From assembly GCF_005795905.1 (NCBI RefSeq), contig NZ_VAWE01000001.1, positions 3,506,501 through 3,570,500 on the forward strand: a stretch of DNA of 64,000 bases, written 5' to 3'. The translations under genes were made by a program, and so were the position numbers. Each line of letters starts with the position of its first letter. Position 1 is the first letter of the stretch. Below are positions 16,818 through 26,180 of this stretch, piece by piece. The notes under the pieces are model-generated. The model saw only the letters and a list, made by a program, of their open reading frames with translations, had not been told where the DNA came from and did no database searches. Origin of the DNA: Streptomyces marianii (GTDB lineage Bacteria; Actinomycetota; Actinomycetes; Streptomycetales; Streptomycetaceae).

Positions 16818-18265
16818 AGGCCGTACTCCTTCCACCTGCGGTCGACCAGCGCCGCCGTCTCCGGGTCCGAGAGGACCATCTCCGGCCAGCCTCCGTCCCG
16901 GGTGTAGCCCTCCTCGGGCCACTTCCGGGTCGCGTCGATCCCCGCCTTGCCGCCCCAGAACTGCTGGTAGGAGGAGTGGTCGAGATGGTCCACGGGCCCC
17001 TCGACGACCGTCAGGTCGCGGGAGTAGTCGGTGTTGCCGAGCGCCCGCCACGACACCTCGTGGAGGTCGTGGACGTCGCAGTCGGCGTCCACGACGACGA
17101 TCAGTTTGGTCAGCGACATCATGTGCGCGCCCCAGATGGCGTGCATGACCTTCTGCGCGTGCTTCGGGTACTTCTTGTCGATCGAGACGATCGCGCAGTT
17201 GTGGAAGCCGCCCGACTCGGGCAGGTGGTAGTCCACGATGTCCGGCACGATGATCTTGAGCAGGGGGAGGAAGAAACGCTCCGTCGCCCGGCCGAGTGGA
17301 CCGTCCTCCGTCGGGGGGCGTCCCACCACGATCGACTGGAGCAGCGGACGCCTGCGCATCGTCACGCAGTCGATCGTCAGCGCGGGGAAGTCCTCCTGCG
17401 GCGTGTAGAAGCCGGTGTGGTCCCCGAACGGCCCCTCGGGAAGCATCTTCCCCGGCTCCAGCCAGCCCTCCAGAACGACCTCCGCCTGCGCGGGCACCTG
17501 GAGCGGCACGGTCTTGCAGTCGACCATCTCGATCCGCCTGCCCTGCACGAAGCCGGCGAACAGGTACTCGTCGATGTCCCCGGGCAGCGGCGCGGTCGAG
17601 GCGTACGTCACGGCCGGCGGGCAGCCGAAGGCGATGGCGACCGGCAGCTTCTCACCCCGCCGCGCTGCCACCTGGTAGTGGTTGCGGCTGTCCTTGTGGA
17701 TCTGCCAGTGCATGCCGATGGTGCGCTTGTCGTGGCGCTGGAGCCGGTAGAGGCCGAGGTTGCGCACCCCGGTGTCCGGGTCCTTGGTGTGGGTGAGGCC
17801 CAGGTTGAAGAAGGAGCCGCCGTCGTCGGGCCAGGTGAACAGCGCGGGCAGCCGGTCCAGATCGACCTCGTCACCGCGCAGCACCACCTCCTGCACCGGT
17901 GCGTCCTTCACCTTCTTCGGCGGCACGTGCGTCATCGCCCCGAGCTTGCCGAACGCCTCGCGCACCCCGACGAAGCCGTGCGGCAGCTCCGGCTTCAGCA
18001 GTCCGCCGATCTTCGTGCTGATCTCGTCGTACGACTTCAGTCCCAGTGCCTTCAGCAGCCGGCGGTCGGTGCCGTACACGTTCATGGCGAGGGGCATCGA
18101 CGAGCCGCGCACGTTCTCGAAGAGCAGCGCGGGCCCGCCGGACTTCTGGACCCGGTCGACGATCTCCCCGACTTCCAGGTACGGGTCGACTTCGGCCTTG
18201 ATGCGCTTGAGGTCGCCCTCGCGCTCCAGCGCCCGGAGCAGCGAGCGAAGATCGTCGTAAGCCAT
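16814..18265 (-). CDS. mqnL: UbiD family decarboxylase MqnL (menaquinone)
   Basis: A prenyl-FMN-dependent decarboxylase, inferred to remove the carboxyl group of the dihydroxynaphthoate intermediate of the futalosine branch. The 483-residue protein shows full UbiD features: the opening [33 protein letters not shown], the prenyl-FMN-binding [20 protein letters not shown] and the [12 protein letters not shown] segment near the active site. Stop overlaps the mqnP start by four bases. UbiX, encoded 2.2 kb away, makes its cofactor. Family is certain; the exact substrate follows from context. Confidence 0.93.
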   Translation of the reverse strand: MAYDDLRSLLRALEREGDLKRIKAEVDPYLEVGEIVDRVQKSGGPALLFENVRGSSMPLAMNVYGTDRRLLKALGLKSYDEISTKIGGLLKPELPHGFVGVREAFGKLGAMTHVPPKKVKDAPVQEVVLRGDEVDLDRLPALFTWPDDGGSFFNLGLTHTKDPDTGVRNLGLYRLQRHDKRTIGMHWQIHKDSRNHYQVAARRGEKLPVAIAFGCPPAVTYASTAPLPGDIDEYLFAGFVQGRRIEMVDCKTVPLQVPAQAEVVLEGWLEPGKMLPEGPFGDHTGFYTPQEDFPALTIDCVTMRRRPLLQSIVVGRPPTEDGPLGRATERFFLPLLKIIVPDIVDYHLPESGGFHNCAIVSIDKKYPKHAQKVMHAIWGAHMMSLTKLIVVVDADCDVHDLHEVSWRALGNTDYSRDLTVVEGPVDHLDHSSYQQFWGGKAGIDATRKWPEEGYTRDGGWPEMVLSDPETAALVDRRWKEYGL

Positions 18266-18350
18266 GCCGTCCAGTATCTGCCACTCGCTACGCTGGACTC
18301 GTCACGGGGGCCGTTCCACGGCCCCGTTCTCCGCACGCAGGGGGCCGCCA

Positions 18351-18677
18351 ATGCTTCGGGTGCTGATGTTCTTGGTGCCGCTGGCGCTCAGCATCTACGC
18401 CTTCATCGACTGCATCTCCACCGACGAGAAGGAGATCCGGCACATCCCCAAGCCGCTCTGGGCGATCCTCGTGCTGCTCTTCCCGCTCGTCGGTTCGATC
18501 TCCTGGCTGATCGCCGGAAAGGACCGCGGCGCGCCCCGTTCGACGCGGCGCGGCGGCTGGGTGGCGCCCGACGACAACCCCGAGTTCCTGAAGTCCCTCG
18601 ACGACGAGGGCGGACCCGGGCAGCCCGGGGACCGGGCGAAGGACCCCAAGCGCGACGAGGACCCGGGCACGTCCTGA
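18351..18677 (+). CDS. PLDc_N domain small membrane protein
   Basis: A 108-residue protein with two hydrophobic helices ([20 protein letters not shown] and [20 protein letters not shown]) matching the phospholipase-D N-terminal-like domain, which here stands alone without catalytic HKD motifs. A charged, proline-poor tail follows ([24 protein letters not shown]). Function unknown. ATG 18351 fits the helix pattern; the frame from 18264 has a basic non-conserved leader. The deaminase gene follows after only 19 bases, so the two are probably co-transcribed. Confidence 0.83.
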   Translation: MLRVLMFLVPLALSIYAFIDCISTDEKEIRHIPKPLWAILVLLFPLVGSISWLIAGKDRGAPRSTRRGGWVAPDDNPEFLKSLDDEGGPGQPGDRAKDPKRDEDPGTS

Positions 18678-18696
18678 CGACGGGAGGGCCGGGGTC

Positions 18697-19152
18697 GTGG
18701 ACCGGGAGCTGGCACGGCGGTGGCTGTCCACCGCCTACGAGGAGGCGCGCGCCGGCCTCGCGGAGGGCGGCATCCCGATCGGTGCCGCGCTGTACGGGAC
18801 GGACGGCTCGCTGCTGGGCCGCGGACGCAACCGCCGGGTCCAGGACGACGACCCCTCGGTGCACGCCGAGACGGACGCGTTCCGCGCCGCGGGGCGTCAG
18901 CGGTCGTACCGGGGAACGACCATGGTGACCACCCTCGCCCCCTGCTGGTACTGCGCCGGGCTGGTCCGGCAGTTCGGCATCTCCCGGGTCGTGGTAGGCG
19001 AGGCGGAGACGTTCCACGGCGCCCACGGCTGGCTGGCGGTGCACGGCGTGGAGGTCGTGCTCCTGGACGATCCCGCGTGCGCGGAGCTGATGCGGGAGTT
19101 CGTCGACGGCCGTCCGGACCTGTGGCACGAGGACATCGGCGTCGACGGCTGA
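18697..19152 (+). CDS. Nucleoside/cytosine deaminase family protein
   Basis: A 151-residue zinc hydrolase of the cytidine/deoxycytidylate deaminase superfamily. HAETDAF (His56, Glu58) supplies a zinc ligand and the proton-shuttling Glu; APCWYC (Cys83, Cys86) gives the other ligands. The closest pattern is yeast-type cytosine deaminase, which converts cytosine to uracil, but guanine or other base substrates are possible. Starts at GTG 18697 with GGGAGG about ten bases upstream, just after the PLDc_N gene. Confidence 0.9.
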   Translation: MDRELARRWLSTAYEEARAGLAEGGIPIGAALYGTDGSLLGRGRNRRVQDDDPSVHAETDAFRAAGRQRSYRGTTMVTTLAPCWYCAGLVRQFGISRVVVGEAETFHGAHGWLAVHGVEVVLLDDPACAELMREFVDGRPDLWHEDIGVDG

Positions 19153-19182
19153 CCACCGCAGGCGCCGTCCCGTGCCGGCCGG

Positions 19183-19713
19183 TCAGGCGCGGGCGGCGTA
19201 CTCCGCGCGGAGCTGCTCGAAGCGCTCCGGTGTCCAGGTGGACCAGTCGGCGGGCCGGCCGTCGAGTGCGTCGGACAGGTACTCGAAGTGCTGGTGCCAG
19301 CCGGCCAGGTTGTCGAGGCGCCGCCCGTCCGGGCCGGAGAACTCGTTGGTGAAGCGCAGCACGGTGGCGAGCGAGTCGGCGGGGGCCGGCTCCATGTGGA
19401 AGCGGATGCGGCCGTGCGTCGCGACGGTGTACTCGGCGACGGCCTCCCAGTCCCAGGCCGTGACCCGCCCGGAGACCACGGCCCCGTCGACGCTCTCGTC
19501 CGCGTTCAGCCAACGGAGCGTCACCGCACCGTCCAGCCGGGGTTCCAGCAGGTCGGCGGCGGCCAGCCACTGCGGCAGGCCCTCGGGGGTCGCCACGGCG
19601 GCCCAGACCCGCACCACCGGGTGCGGCAGATGGAGCACGTAGTGCAGGACGTGGACCGGGCCGTCGTCGCCGGCACGGGTCTCGCTGGTGCCGTACGGGA
19701 TCGCTTCCGTCAT
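19183..19713 (-). CDS. SRPBCC / AHSA1-type START-like domain protein
   Basis: A 176-residue helix-grip protein with a hydrophobic pocket: PHPVVRVWAAVATPEGLPQW, then LRFTNEFSGP and GWHQHFEYLSDALDGRP, the usual ending of the AHSA1 branch. Members bind lipids or small hydrophobic ligands, or act as accessory factors; no specific role can be assigned. ATG 19713 is chosen over 19734 because MTEAIPYG is closer to the domain. It faces the deaminase gene tail to tail, with about 30 bases between them. Confidence 0.82.
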   Translation of the reverse strand: MTEAIPYGTSETRAGDDGPVHVLHYVLHLPHPVVRVWAAVATPEGLPQWLAAADLLEPRLDGAVTLRWLNADESVDGAVVSGRVTAWDWEAVAEYTVATHGRIRFHMEPAPADSLATVLRFTNEFSGPDGRRLDNLAGWHQHFEYLSDALDGRPADWSTWTPERFEQLRAEYAARA

Positions 19714-19773
19714 GGCACCCAGCGTCGCCCGCACGTGCCGGGTCCGCTACCGCGTCTCGCCCACTCGGACGCC

Positions 19774-19802
19774 TGCCGGGACGTCCCCCGGGCGTCCCGG
19801 CA
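19774..19802. terminator. Terminator after ccsB
   Basis: Ten-base perfect stem TGCCGGGACG / CGTCCCGGCA with a nine-base loop, 14 bases after the ccsB stop on the minus strand. It closes the tlpA-ccdA-resB-ccsB operon. Confidence 0.7.
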
Positions 19803-19815
19803 CCGGCGCGGCGGC

Positions 19816-20895
19816 TCAGACCCCCGCGTAGCCGTGGAGGCTGTTCACGAAGAGGTTGACGCCGTAGTAGTTGAAGAGGAAGCAGGCGAAGGCGATCAGC
19901 GCGATGTACGCGGCCTTGCGGCCCTTCCAGCCGGCGGTGGCGCGGGCGTGCAGATACGCGGCGTACGCCACCCAGGTGATGAAGGACCAGACCTCCTTGG
20001 CGTCCCAGCCCCAGTAGCGGCCCCAGGCGTCGCCCGCCCAGATCGCTCCGGCGATGATCGTGAACGTCCACAGCGGGAAGATCGCGGCGTTGATGCGGTA
20101 CGCGAACTTGTCCAGGGACGCCGCGGCGGGCAGGCGCTCCAGCACCGAGCGGGCGAAGGAGCCGGGATCGCCGCCGTCGGCGAGCTTGTTCTCGTAGGAG
20201 TCCCGGAAGAGGTACAGCAGGGTGGCGACCGCGCCCAGGTAGAAGACCGCACCGCAGAAGATCGCGGTGGAGACGTGGATCCACAGCCAGTACGAGTGCA
20301 GGGCCGGGACGAGCTGGTCGCTCTCGGTGTAGAGCCAGGTGACCGCGATGCCCAGGTCCAGCAGGACGGTGGTGACCAGCGGCAGGCCGATCCAGCGCAC
20401 GTTCTTCCTGGCGAGCAGGAAGCCGAGGTACGCGCCGACCGCCACCGTGGAGAAGGTGGTGGAGAACTCGTACATGTTGCCCCAGGGGGCACGCTGCACC
20501 GAGACCGCGCGGGTGACGACGCCGGCGGCCTCGACCAGGAAGGCGAGGGCGGTCAGCGAGACCGCGATCCGGCCGTACATGTCGCCCTGCCGGTCGCCGC
20601 CGGCCGCGCCGGGGCCGTCGGGCACGTCCCGGGCACCGGCCGACGACCGCGTGACGACCTCGGGTCGCTCCAGGACGGCGGTCCCGCCGCCCTTGCGGGC
20701 GACCCGGACCTTCGGTGCGGCGGACGAGCCGTCCGCGGTGAGCGCGGCGGCGGTGCGACCGACCTTGCTGCGGCTGCCGAACGTCCACTCGGCGATGTGC
20801 GCGAGGAAGGCCAGGGTGTACACGGCCATGGCCGAGTAGATCAGCACGTTGCTGAACTCGGCGAGGCTCTCGTTGTTGGCGGCGGCGAGATTCAC
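19816..20895 (-). CDS. ccsB: Cytochrome c biogenesis protein CcsB (CcsA/ResC type)
   Basis: Haem-handling half of the System II cytochrome c synthase: with ResB it carries haem across the membrane and attaches it to apocytochrome CXXCH. The 359-residue polytopic protein carries the tryptophan-rich WGRYWGWDAKEVWSFITW motif (291-308) and conserved histidines in the transmembrane helices. GTG 20895 overlaps the resB stop (GTGA), so the two are translationally coupled and made in equal amounts. Last gene of the operon. Confidence 0.95.
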   Translation of the reverse strand: MNLAAANNESLAEFSNVLIYSAMAVYTLAFLAHIAEWTFGSRSKVGRTAAALTADGSSAAPKVRVARKGGGTAVLERPEVVTRSSAGARDVPDGPGAAGGDRQGDMYGRIAVSLTALAFLVEAAGVVTRAVSVQRAPWGNMYEFSTTFSTVAVGAYLGFLLARKNVRWIGLPLVTTVLLDLGIAVTWLYTESDQLVPALHSYWLWIHVSTAIFCGAVFYLGAVATLLYLFRDSYENKLADGGDPGSFARSVLERLPAAASLDKFAYRINAAIFPLWTFTIIAGAIWAGDAWGRYWGWDAKEVWSFITWVAYAAYLHARATAGWKGRKAAYIALIAFACFLFNYYGVNLFVNSLHGYAGV

Positions 20896-22655
20896 TTCTC
20901 AGCCCCTTCGGAGGGAACAGCTTCGGCAGGTTCGGGATCGGGCGCGGTCGGCGCCTCGGCGTTGAGCGACGCGGCCAGCTCGGCCAGTTCCTCGGGGAGC
21001 CGGGCGGACTCGCTCCGGCCCAGTCCCGCCATCTCGACGACGGTGACGCCGTCCTCACCGCGCACGGCACGCACCCACACGCGGCGGCGCTGGATGAACA
21101 GGGAGCCGACGAGTCCGGTGATCGCGGCGACGGCACCGGCGAGGGCGAGTCCGTTGCCCGGCTGCTGGGAGATCTGGAAGCTCGCCCACTCCTTGATCTC
21201 CTTCTCGAAGGTGATCGAGCCGGCGCCGCCGGGGAGCTTCATCGTCTCGCCGGGCAGCAGGGTCTGCTTGAACACCTCGCCCTTGCCGTCCCTGAAGGGC
21301 TCCATCTTGCGGGTGTCCAGCTGGTACACGTTCTGCGGGACACCCGAGTCGACGCCGAGACTGCCGTGGTACGCGCTGAGGTTGAGCGCCGGGAAGACCA
21401 GGGCCGGGAACTGCGAGAACATCTGGCCGTTGCCCTTGCCGGCGTAGGTGGGCACGAAGAACGCCGGGAAGCCGAGCTGTTCCTTCCGGCCGTCCTTGTT
21501 CCGGTAGCCGTCCATCACCTTGATGACGCCGGTGGAGCTGACGTTGTTGTCGACGGGCAGCAGCGGCACGGCGGCCTGGTGGACGATCTGGCCCCTGCCG
21601 TCGCGGACGGTGACGACCGGCGCGTAGCCGTGGGCGAGCAGATAGACCTTGGAACCGTCGATCTCCAGCGGCTCGTTGACCCGGATGACGGCGTTCTGCT
21701 CCTTGCCCTCGGCGCCCTCGGCGTAGGTGACCGCCGCCTCGTAGGTGCGGGCCGTGCCCTTCTGGGGGCCGCTGGGCTCGTACGTGCCCGTGAACTGGTC
21801 CAGGGTGAAGTGGAACGGGGGCAGGTCCTCGATGTCGAACATCGACCCGGACTTGAAGTCGTCGTACTGGGTGAGGGTGTTCGCGAAGCCGTCGCCCTCG
21901 ACGACCAGCTTGCCGCCCTCGGACTTGAAGAGCTGCCCGGCGGCGAAGGCCACGAGCATCACGATCAGGGCGACGTGGAAGAGGAGGTTGCCGACCTCGC
22001 GGAGGTAGCCCTTCTCGGACGCCACGGCGTCCCCGGCGGCATGGGCCCTGAACCGCCGCTTCCTGAGCAGCGCGAGGGCGGCCTCGCGGACCGCCTCGGG
22101 CTCGGCCCCGGTGCGCCACGTGGTGTACACGGGCAGCCGGGTGAGGCGCTTGGGCGCACCCGGCGGACGGCCGCGCAACTGGTCGGCGAACTGCCAGGTC
22201 CTGGGCACGATGCAGCCGATCAGCGAGACGAACAGCAGGATGTAGATCGCGGAGAACCACACCGAGCTGTAGACGTCGAAGAGCTGGAGCTTCTCGAAGA
22301 CCGGCGTCCAGAACTCGTTGTTCGTCTTCCAGGTGCGGACCTTCACCTCGTCCACGCTGTTCTGCGGGATGAGGGATCCGGGAATCGCGCCCAGCGAGAG
22401 CAGGAAGAGCAGGATCAGCGCCACCCGCATGGAGGTCAGCTGGCGCCAGAACCAGCGGATCCAGCCGGCCGTCTCGCGGACGCCCCAGGCGAGCGCGCCG
22501 GCGGGGCCCGGCGCGCGCCGTCCGCCGAAGGAGCCGGGCACGGCCCGTTCCTGCGGGGCGGTGGACAACTGCTCACCCGCCCTGCCGAGGTCCCCGGCCT
22601 CCTGCCCGGCCCGTGCGGCGTCGGCGCTCTCCGTCGTCGTGTCGGTCTTGCCCAT
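20892..22655 (-). CDS. resB: Cytochrome c biogenesis protein ResB
   Basis: Partner of CcsB in System II cytochrome c maturation. The 587-residue protein opens with a disordered N-terminus, then hydrophobic helices (LILLFLLSLGAIPGSLIPQN), a large extracytoplasmic domain (about 220-480) and a last membrane helix (ALAGAVAAITGLVGSLF). The characteristic ResB opening is WRQLTSMRVALILLFLLS and the haem-passing region WFSAIYILLFVSLIGCIVPR follows. It overlaps ccsB by four bases and starts three bases after ccdA ends, so it is in the middle of the operon. Confidence 0.95.
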   Translation of the reverse strand: MGKTDTTTESADAARAGQEAGDLGRAGEQLSTAPQERAVPGSFGGRRAPGPAGALAWGVRETAGWIRWFWRQLTSMRVALILLFLLSLGAIPGSLIPQNSVDEVKVRTWKTNNEFWTPVFEKLQLFDVYSSVWFSAIYILLFVSLIGCIVPRTWQFADQLRGRPPGAPKRLTRLPVYTTWRTGAEPEAVREAALALLRKRRFRAHAAGDAVASEKGYLREVGNLLFHVALIVMLVAFAAGQLFKSEGGKLVVEGDGFANTLTQYDDFKSGSMFDIEDLPPFHFTLDQFTGTYEPSGPQKGTARTYEAAVTYAEGAEGKEQNAVIRVNEPLEIDGSKVYLLAHGYAPVVTVRDGRGQIVHQAAVPLLPVDNNVSSTGVIKVMDGYRNKDGRKEQLGFPAFFVPTYAGKGNGQMFSQFPALVFPALNLSAYHGSLGVDSGVPQNVYQLDTRKMEPFRDGKGEVFKQTLLPGETMKLPGGAGSITFEKEIKEWASFQISQQPGNGLALAGAVAAITGLVGSLFIQRRRVWVRAVRGEDGVTVVEMAGLGRSESARLPEELAELAASLNAEAPTAPDPEPAEAVPSEGAEK

Positions 22656-22658
22656 CGA

Positions 22659-23399
22659 TCAGATTCCCACCTGGAAGCCACTGGACCAGCTCTGCATCTC
22701 CTGCACGAGGATGTCCCACACGCCTGTGAGCAGCAGCACGCCGGTCGCGATCATCATGCCGCCACCGATCCGCATCACCCAGACGTAGTGCCGCTTGACC
22801 CAGCCGAACGCACCGAGGGCCTTGCGGAAGGCGATGGCCGCGAGCACGAACGGCAGTCCGAGGCCGAGGCAGTACGCGGCGGTCAGCAGCGCCCCCCGGC
22901 CGGCGCTGCCCTGCTGGGCGGAGAGGAACGTCACCGAGGCGAGGGTCGGGCCGATGCACGGGGTCCAGCCGATGCCGAAGAGCGCGCCCAGGACCGGCGC
23001 CCCCACCAGTCCCGTCGCGGGCCGCTTGTGAAAGCGGAACTCGCGCTGGGTGAGGAAGGGCATCAGGCCCATGAAGAACACGCCCATCAGGATCATCAGG
23101 ACGCCGAGGGCCGTGGTGAGGACTTCGCGGTGTTCCTGGAGGGTCCAGCCGAAGAAGCCGAAGAGGGCCCCTCCGGAGACGAAGACGGCCGAGAAGCCGA
23201 GCACGAAGAGCGCGGCCCCGGAGGCCATCCGTCCCTTGCGGGCCTCCGCAAGATCGGTGCCGGTGACGCCGGTCACGTACGACAGGTAGCCCGGGACCAG
23301 CGGCAGTACGCAGGGGGAGAAGAAGGACACCAGGCCCGCCAGGACGGCGACGGGAAGCGCGAGCAGCATCGCGCCGCTCATGACCGTCTCGTTCTGCAT
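22659..23399 (-). CDS. ccdA: CcdA, membrane thiol-reductant transporter
   Basis: Moves electrons from cytoplasmic thioredoxin to extracytoplasmic thioredoxins such as the adjacent TlpA, keeping apocytochrome c cysteines reduced. The 246-residue, six-helix protein has the two essential cysteines in FFSPCVLPLVPG (Cys30) and GWTPCIGPT (Cys148) with the flanking prolines of the family. Two bases separate it from tlpA upstream and three from resB downstream, so all three are co-transcribed. Confidence 0.95.
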   Translation of the reverse strand: MQNETVMSGAMLLALPVAVLAGLVSFFSPCVLPLVPGYLSYVTGVTGTDLAEARKGRMASGAALFVLGFSAVFVSGGALFGFFGWTLQEHREVLTTALGVLMILMGVFFMGLMPFLTQREFRFHKRPATGLVGAPVLGALFGIGWTPCIGPTLASVTFLSAQQGSAGRGALLTAAYCLGLGLPFVLAAIAFRKALGAFGWVKRHYVWVMRIGGGMMIATGVLLLTGVWDILVQEMQSWSSGFQVGI

Positions 23400-23401
23400 C
23401 C

Positions 23402-24004
23402 CTACTTCTCCGCGACCACGGGGTCGATCATGGAGCGGAGCTGCTTGTCGTCCAGTGCCGTCAGGGCGCGGGCCGCGATCTTCCCCTCACGGTCGATGAC
23501 GATCGTGCTGGGGATCGCCTGCGGGTTGAGGCTGCCCTTGGGGAACTTCAGGATCAGCTTGCCGATGGGGTCGTGGAAGCTCGGGTACCGGACGTCGTAG
23601 TCCTTCTCGAAGGCGAGCGCCGGGCCGGTCTGCGGGTCGCGGGTGTTGATCCCGAGGAACTCCACGCCCTTGCTCCGGGTCTCCTCGGCGATCCCGGTCA
23701 GGTAGGGCGCCTCGGCGCGGCAGGGCGCGCACCACGAGCCCCACAGGTTCAGCACGACGACCTTGCCCCTGTAGTCGGCCAGGTCGAGCGGCTTGCCCGT
23801 GAGGTCCTTGCCGGACAGCCGGGGGGCCGCCATGCGCTTGCCCTTGGGAGCGGTGACGATCCCGCCCGTGCCGGTGACGAAGTTGGTGTCACCGCCGCCC
23901 CCGGACCTGCCGTTAGCATCACCGGTGCACGCCGACAGCGTGAGCGCGGCGGCGAGCGCGCCGACGGTGAGCAGGATGCGTCGAGGGGCGGGGGCAGACA
24001 TCAT
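23402..24004 (-). CDS. TlpA/ResA-type thioredoxin lipoprotein
   Basis: Extracytoplasmic thiol-disulfide oxidoreductase that reduces apocytochrome c cysteines using electrons from CcdA. A lipoprotein signal ends at Cys26 (LSAC), followed by a Gly-rich linker and an AhpC-TSA/redoxin domain with NLWGSWCAPC (Cys92, Cys95) and the IPSTIVIDREGKI cis-proline segment. The ATG pair at 24004/24001 has no Shine-Dalgarno site. A Rex-operator-like site overlaps the start codon. First gene of the cytochrome c maturation operon. Confidence 0.93.
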   Translation of the reverse strand: MMSAPAPRRILLTVGALAAALTLSACTGDANGRSGGGGDTNFVTGTGGIVTAPKGKRMAAPRLSGKDLTGKPLDLADYRGKVVVLNLWGSWCAPCRAEAPYLTGIAEETRSKGVEFLGINTRDPQTGPALAFEKDYDVRYPSFHDPIGKLILKFPKGSLNPQAIPSTIVIDREGKIAARALTALDDKQLRSMIDPVVAEK

Positions 24005-24019
24005 GTGAAAAGTTTCGCA
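24004..24019. promoter_or_regulatory. Rex-operator-like site overlapping the tlpA start
   Basis: TGTGAAAAGTTTCGCA is one base from the palindromic form TGTGAA-N4-TTCACA known for Rex (G for A in the right half). It overlaps the first base of the tlpA ATG. Rex is encoded in this window, and cytochrome maturation fits its redox-responsive regulon. Binding is inferred only. Confidence 0.4.
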
Positions 24020-24132
24020 TGAGGGTTCAGGCGATCTCGGCCGCCCCCCTGACTGCCCGTAACGCCCCTTGTCAAGGGTGGTTAAGGAGTGTGGCGCGCC
24101 GGGGATCCGCACCCCGCTTTCCGGTGTGCGGG

Positions 24133-25371
24133 CTACGCGGCGTTCTTGAGGAAGGCGTTCCAGCCGCCCACAGGGGGCTGCCCGACCTCGAGGGAGCGGA
24201 GTTTCGTGAGGATCTTCGGGTCCTGCACGTCCAGCCAGTCGCAGAACTGCCGGAACGACACGAGCCGCACGTCCTTCTTTCCGGCCATGGACTTCAGGGC
24301 CTCCTCGACGGCGTCCATGTATATGCCGCCGTTCCACTGCTCGAAGTGGTTGCCGATGAAGAAGGGGGCGCGATTGGACTCGTAGGCCCGCCGGAATCCG
24401 TTGAGGTAGGCGTCGGTGGCCTGCCTGCGCCAGCCCGGGTAGCGGGACGGCATGCCGTTGGTCGAATTCTTCGACTGGTTGGCGAGGATGTTGTAGTCCA
24501 TCGAGAGCACCTCGAAGGAGTGGCCGGGGAACGGCACGGCCTGCAGCGGCAGGTCCCAGACGCCGCCGCGCTTCTCGGGCCACTTCTGGCGGCCGCCGGG
24601 GGAACTCGCGTCGTAGCGCCAGCCGAGCTTCTTCGCGGTCGGCAGGAGACTGTCCTGGCCGAGCAGGCAGGGAGTGCGGCCGCCCACGAGTTCCTTGCGG
24701 TAGTCGAAGGGGAGCGGATCGAGGCCCGTCCAGCCGCTGTTGCTCTTCCACCGGGTGACGAAGGACACGGCCTGGTCGATCTCGTTCTCCCACTGGGCCG
24801 GCGTCCAGTTGCCCACGGACCCGGGTCCACCGCAGAAGTGTCCGTTGAAGTGGGTGCCCATCTCGTGGCCTTCGAGCCACGCCTGCCGCACGTACTTCAG
24901 GGTGTCCTTGATGTGCGCGTCGGTGAGGTAGCCGATGTCGGAGGCGCCGACCGGATTGTTCGGCGGACGGTAGAGCGATTTCCTGGACTCGGGGAGCAGA
25001 TAGAGCCCGGAGAGGAAGAACGTCATCGCCGCGTCGTGGCTCCTGGCGAGTTCCAGGAAACGCGGGAAGAGCCCGTTGCCGACCTCACCCGCGCCGTCCC
25101 AGGAAAAGATCACGAATTGCGGCGGGGCCTGCCCCGGTTCGAGCGGAACCGGGGCCTCGGGCTGCTTCGGCTGCTTTCCCGTGTCGGCGGTCGAGCCGTC
25201 GCCTATGAGACGCACCGGTTCCTTTCCGGGACCGGGCGCCCTGCCGTCGTCACCGCCTTCCCGCCGCTGCTTCCCCCCGCCGCCCGAACCGGCGCCGCAG
25301 CCCGCGGCACCGAGGGCTGCGGCGGCACCGAGTCCCACTCCCAGCAGGCTCCTTCGGGTGATGTTGCGCAT
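24133..25371 (-). CDS. Tat-type lipoprotein with divergent polysaccharide-deacetylase domain
   Basis: A 412-residue exported protein. The N-terminus has a twin-arginine signal (TRRSLLGVG) ending in a lipobox AAGC, then a Gly-rich linker and a NodB-like domain from about residue 85. The first motif is SWDGAGEVGNGLF where a classical enzyme has TFDDG, while the metal-binding HFNGH (HxxxH) is kept, as is a late FFIGNHFEQW. It may deacetylate a cell-wall or other polysaccharide, or be catalytically altered. ATG 25371 is preferred for the Tat signal over 25407. It lies between hemL/phosphatase and tlpA, same strand. Confidence 0.82.
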   Translation of the reverse strand: MRNITRRSLLGVGLGAAAALGAAGCGAGSGGGGKQRREGGDDGRAPGPGKEPVRLIGDGSTADTGKQPKQPEAPVPLEPGQAPPQFVIFSWDGAGEVGNGLFPRFLELARSHDAAMTFFLSGLYLLPESRKSLYRPPNNPVGASDIGYLTDAHIKDTLKYVRQAWLEGHEMGTHFNGHFCGGPGSVGNWTPAQWENEIDQAVSFVTRWKSNSGWTGLDPLPFDYRKELVGGRTPCLLGQDSLLPTAKKLGWRYDASSPGGRQKWPEKRGGVWDLPLQAVPFPGHSFEVLSMDYNILANQSKNSTNGMPSRYPGWRRQATDAYLNGFRRAYESNRAPFFIGNHFEQWNGGIYMDAVEEALKSMAGKKDVRLVSFRQFCDWLDVQDPKILTKLRSLEVGQPPVGGWNAFLKNAA

Positions 25372-25487
25372 GCCGACCGTCCCCGCTTCCCTGTCGCGTC
25401 CCCGCACGTACTCGTATGGAGAGAGATGGCGTGCGGAACGCGAAGGTTCCCGGGGCTAGCACGGAATATGCGGAACGCGCCAGACGG

Positions 25488-26180
25488 CTATGCGCCAAAC
25501 GCCTTCGATTTCCCCTTGACCGGTTTGGCGCCGGCGAGGAGATGAGCCGGAACAAGATCCCGCGCGGGTTCCGAATACGCGACCGAGACGATCCTGTCGC
25601 CCTGGAACGTGAAGGTCGTCAGCGACGCCAGGGTGCACTGCCGCCGGCGCGGGTCGTGCCAGAGCCGGCGCTGCTCCACATGGCTTCGGACGATCCAGAT
25701 CGGCAGCTGGTGGCTCACCAGGACCGCCTCGTGGCCGCGGGCGGCGTCCCGGGCGGAGCCCAGTGCGCCCATCATCCGCACCACCTGGTCCACGTACGGC
25801 TCGCCCCAGGACGGCCGGAACGGGTTGGTCAGGTGCCGCCAGTTGCCCGGCTTGCGCAGCGCGCCGTCGCCGACCCCGAAGGTCTTGCCCTCGAAGACGT
25901 TCGCCGCCTCGATCAGCCGCTCGTCGGTGTCCAGGGTCAGCCCGTGGGACTTCGCCACCGGCGCTGCCGTCTCCTGCGCCCGCTCCAGCGGAGAGGCCAC
26001 CACATGGGTGACGTCGCGGTCGGCGAGGTGCTCGGCGACGCGGTCCGCCATGCGCCGGCCCAGCTCGGAGAGGTGGTAGCCGGGGCGGCGCCCGTAGAGA
26101 ACGCCGTCCGGATTATCCACTTCGCCGTGCCGGATGAGATGGACGACGGTCCTTTCCGTATTCATACCCGTACCAGTCAT
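25488..26180 (-). CDS. Histidine phosphatase (phosphoglycerate-mutase-like)
   Basis: A 230-residue member of the branch-1 histidine phosphatase superfamily: catalytic [12 protein letters not shown], with His phosphorylated during turnover, [10 protein letters not shown], the acidic residue in [15 protein letters not shown], and the second catalytic His in [13 protein letters not shown]. The substrate is unknown; a sugar phosphate or nucleotide is typical. ATG 26180 overlaps the hemL stop by four bases, so it is translationally coupled to hemL; an internal ATG at 26165 is the alternative start. Confidence 0.9.
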   Translation of the reverse strand: MTGTGMNTERTVVHLIRHGEVDNPDGVLYGRRPGYHLSELGRRMADRVAEHLADRDVTHVVASPLERAQETAAPVAKSHGLTLDTDERLIEAANVFEGKTFGVGDGALRKPGNWRHLTNPFRPSWGEPYVDQVVRMMGALGSARDAARGHEAVLVSHQLPIWIVRSHVEQRRLWHDPRRRQCTLASLTTFTFQGDRIVSVAYSEPARDLVPAHLLAGAKPVKGKSKAFGA

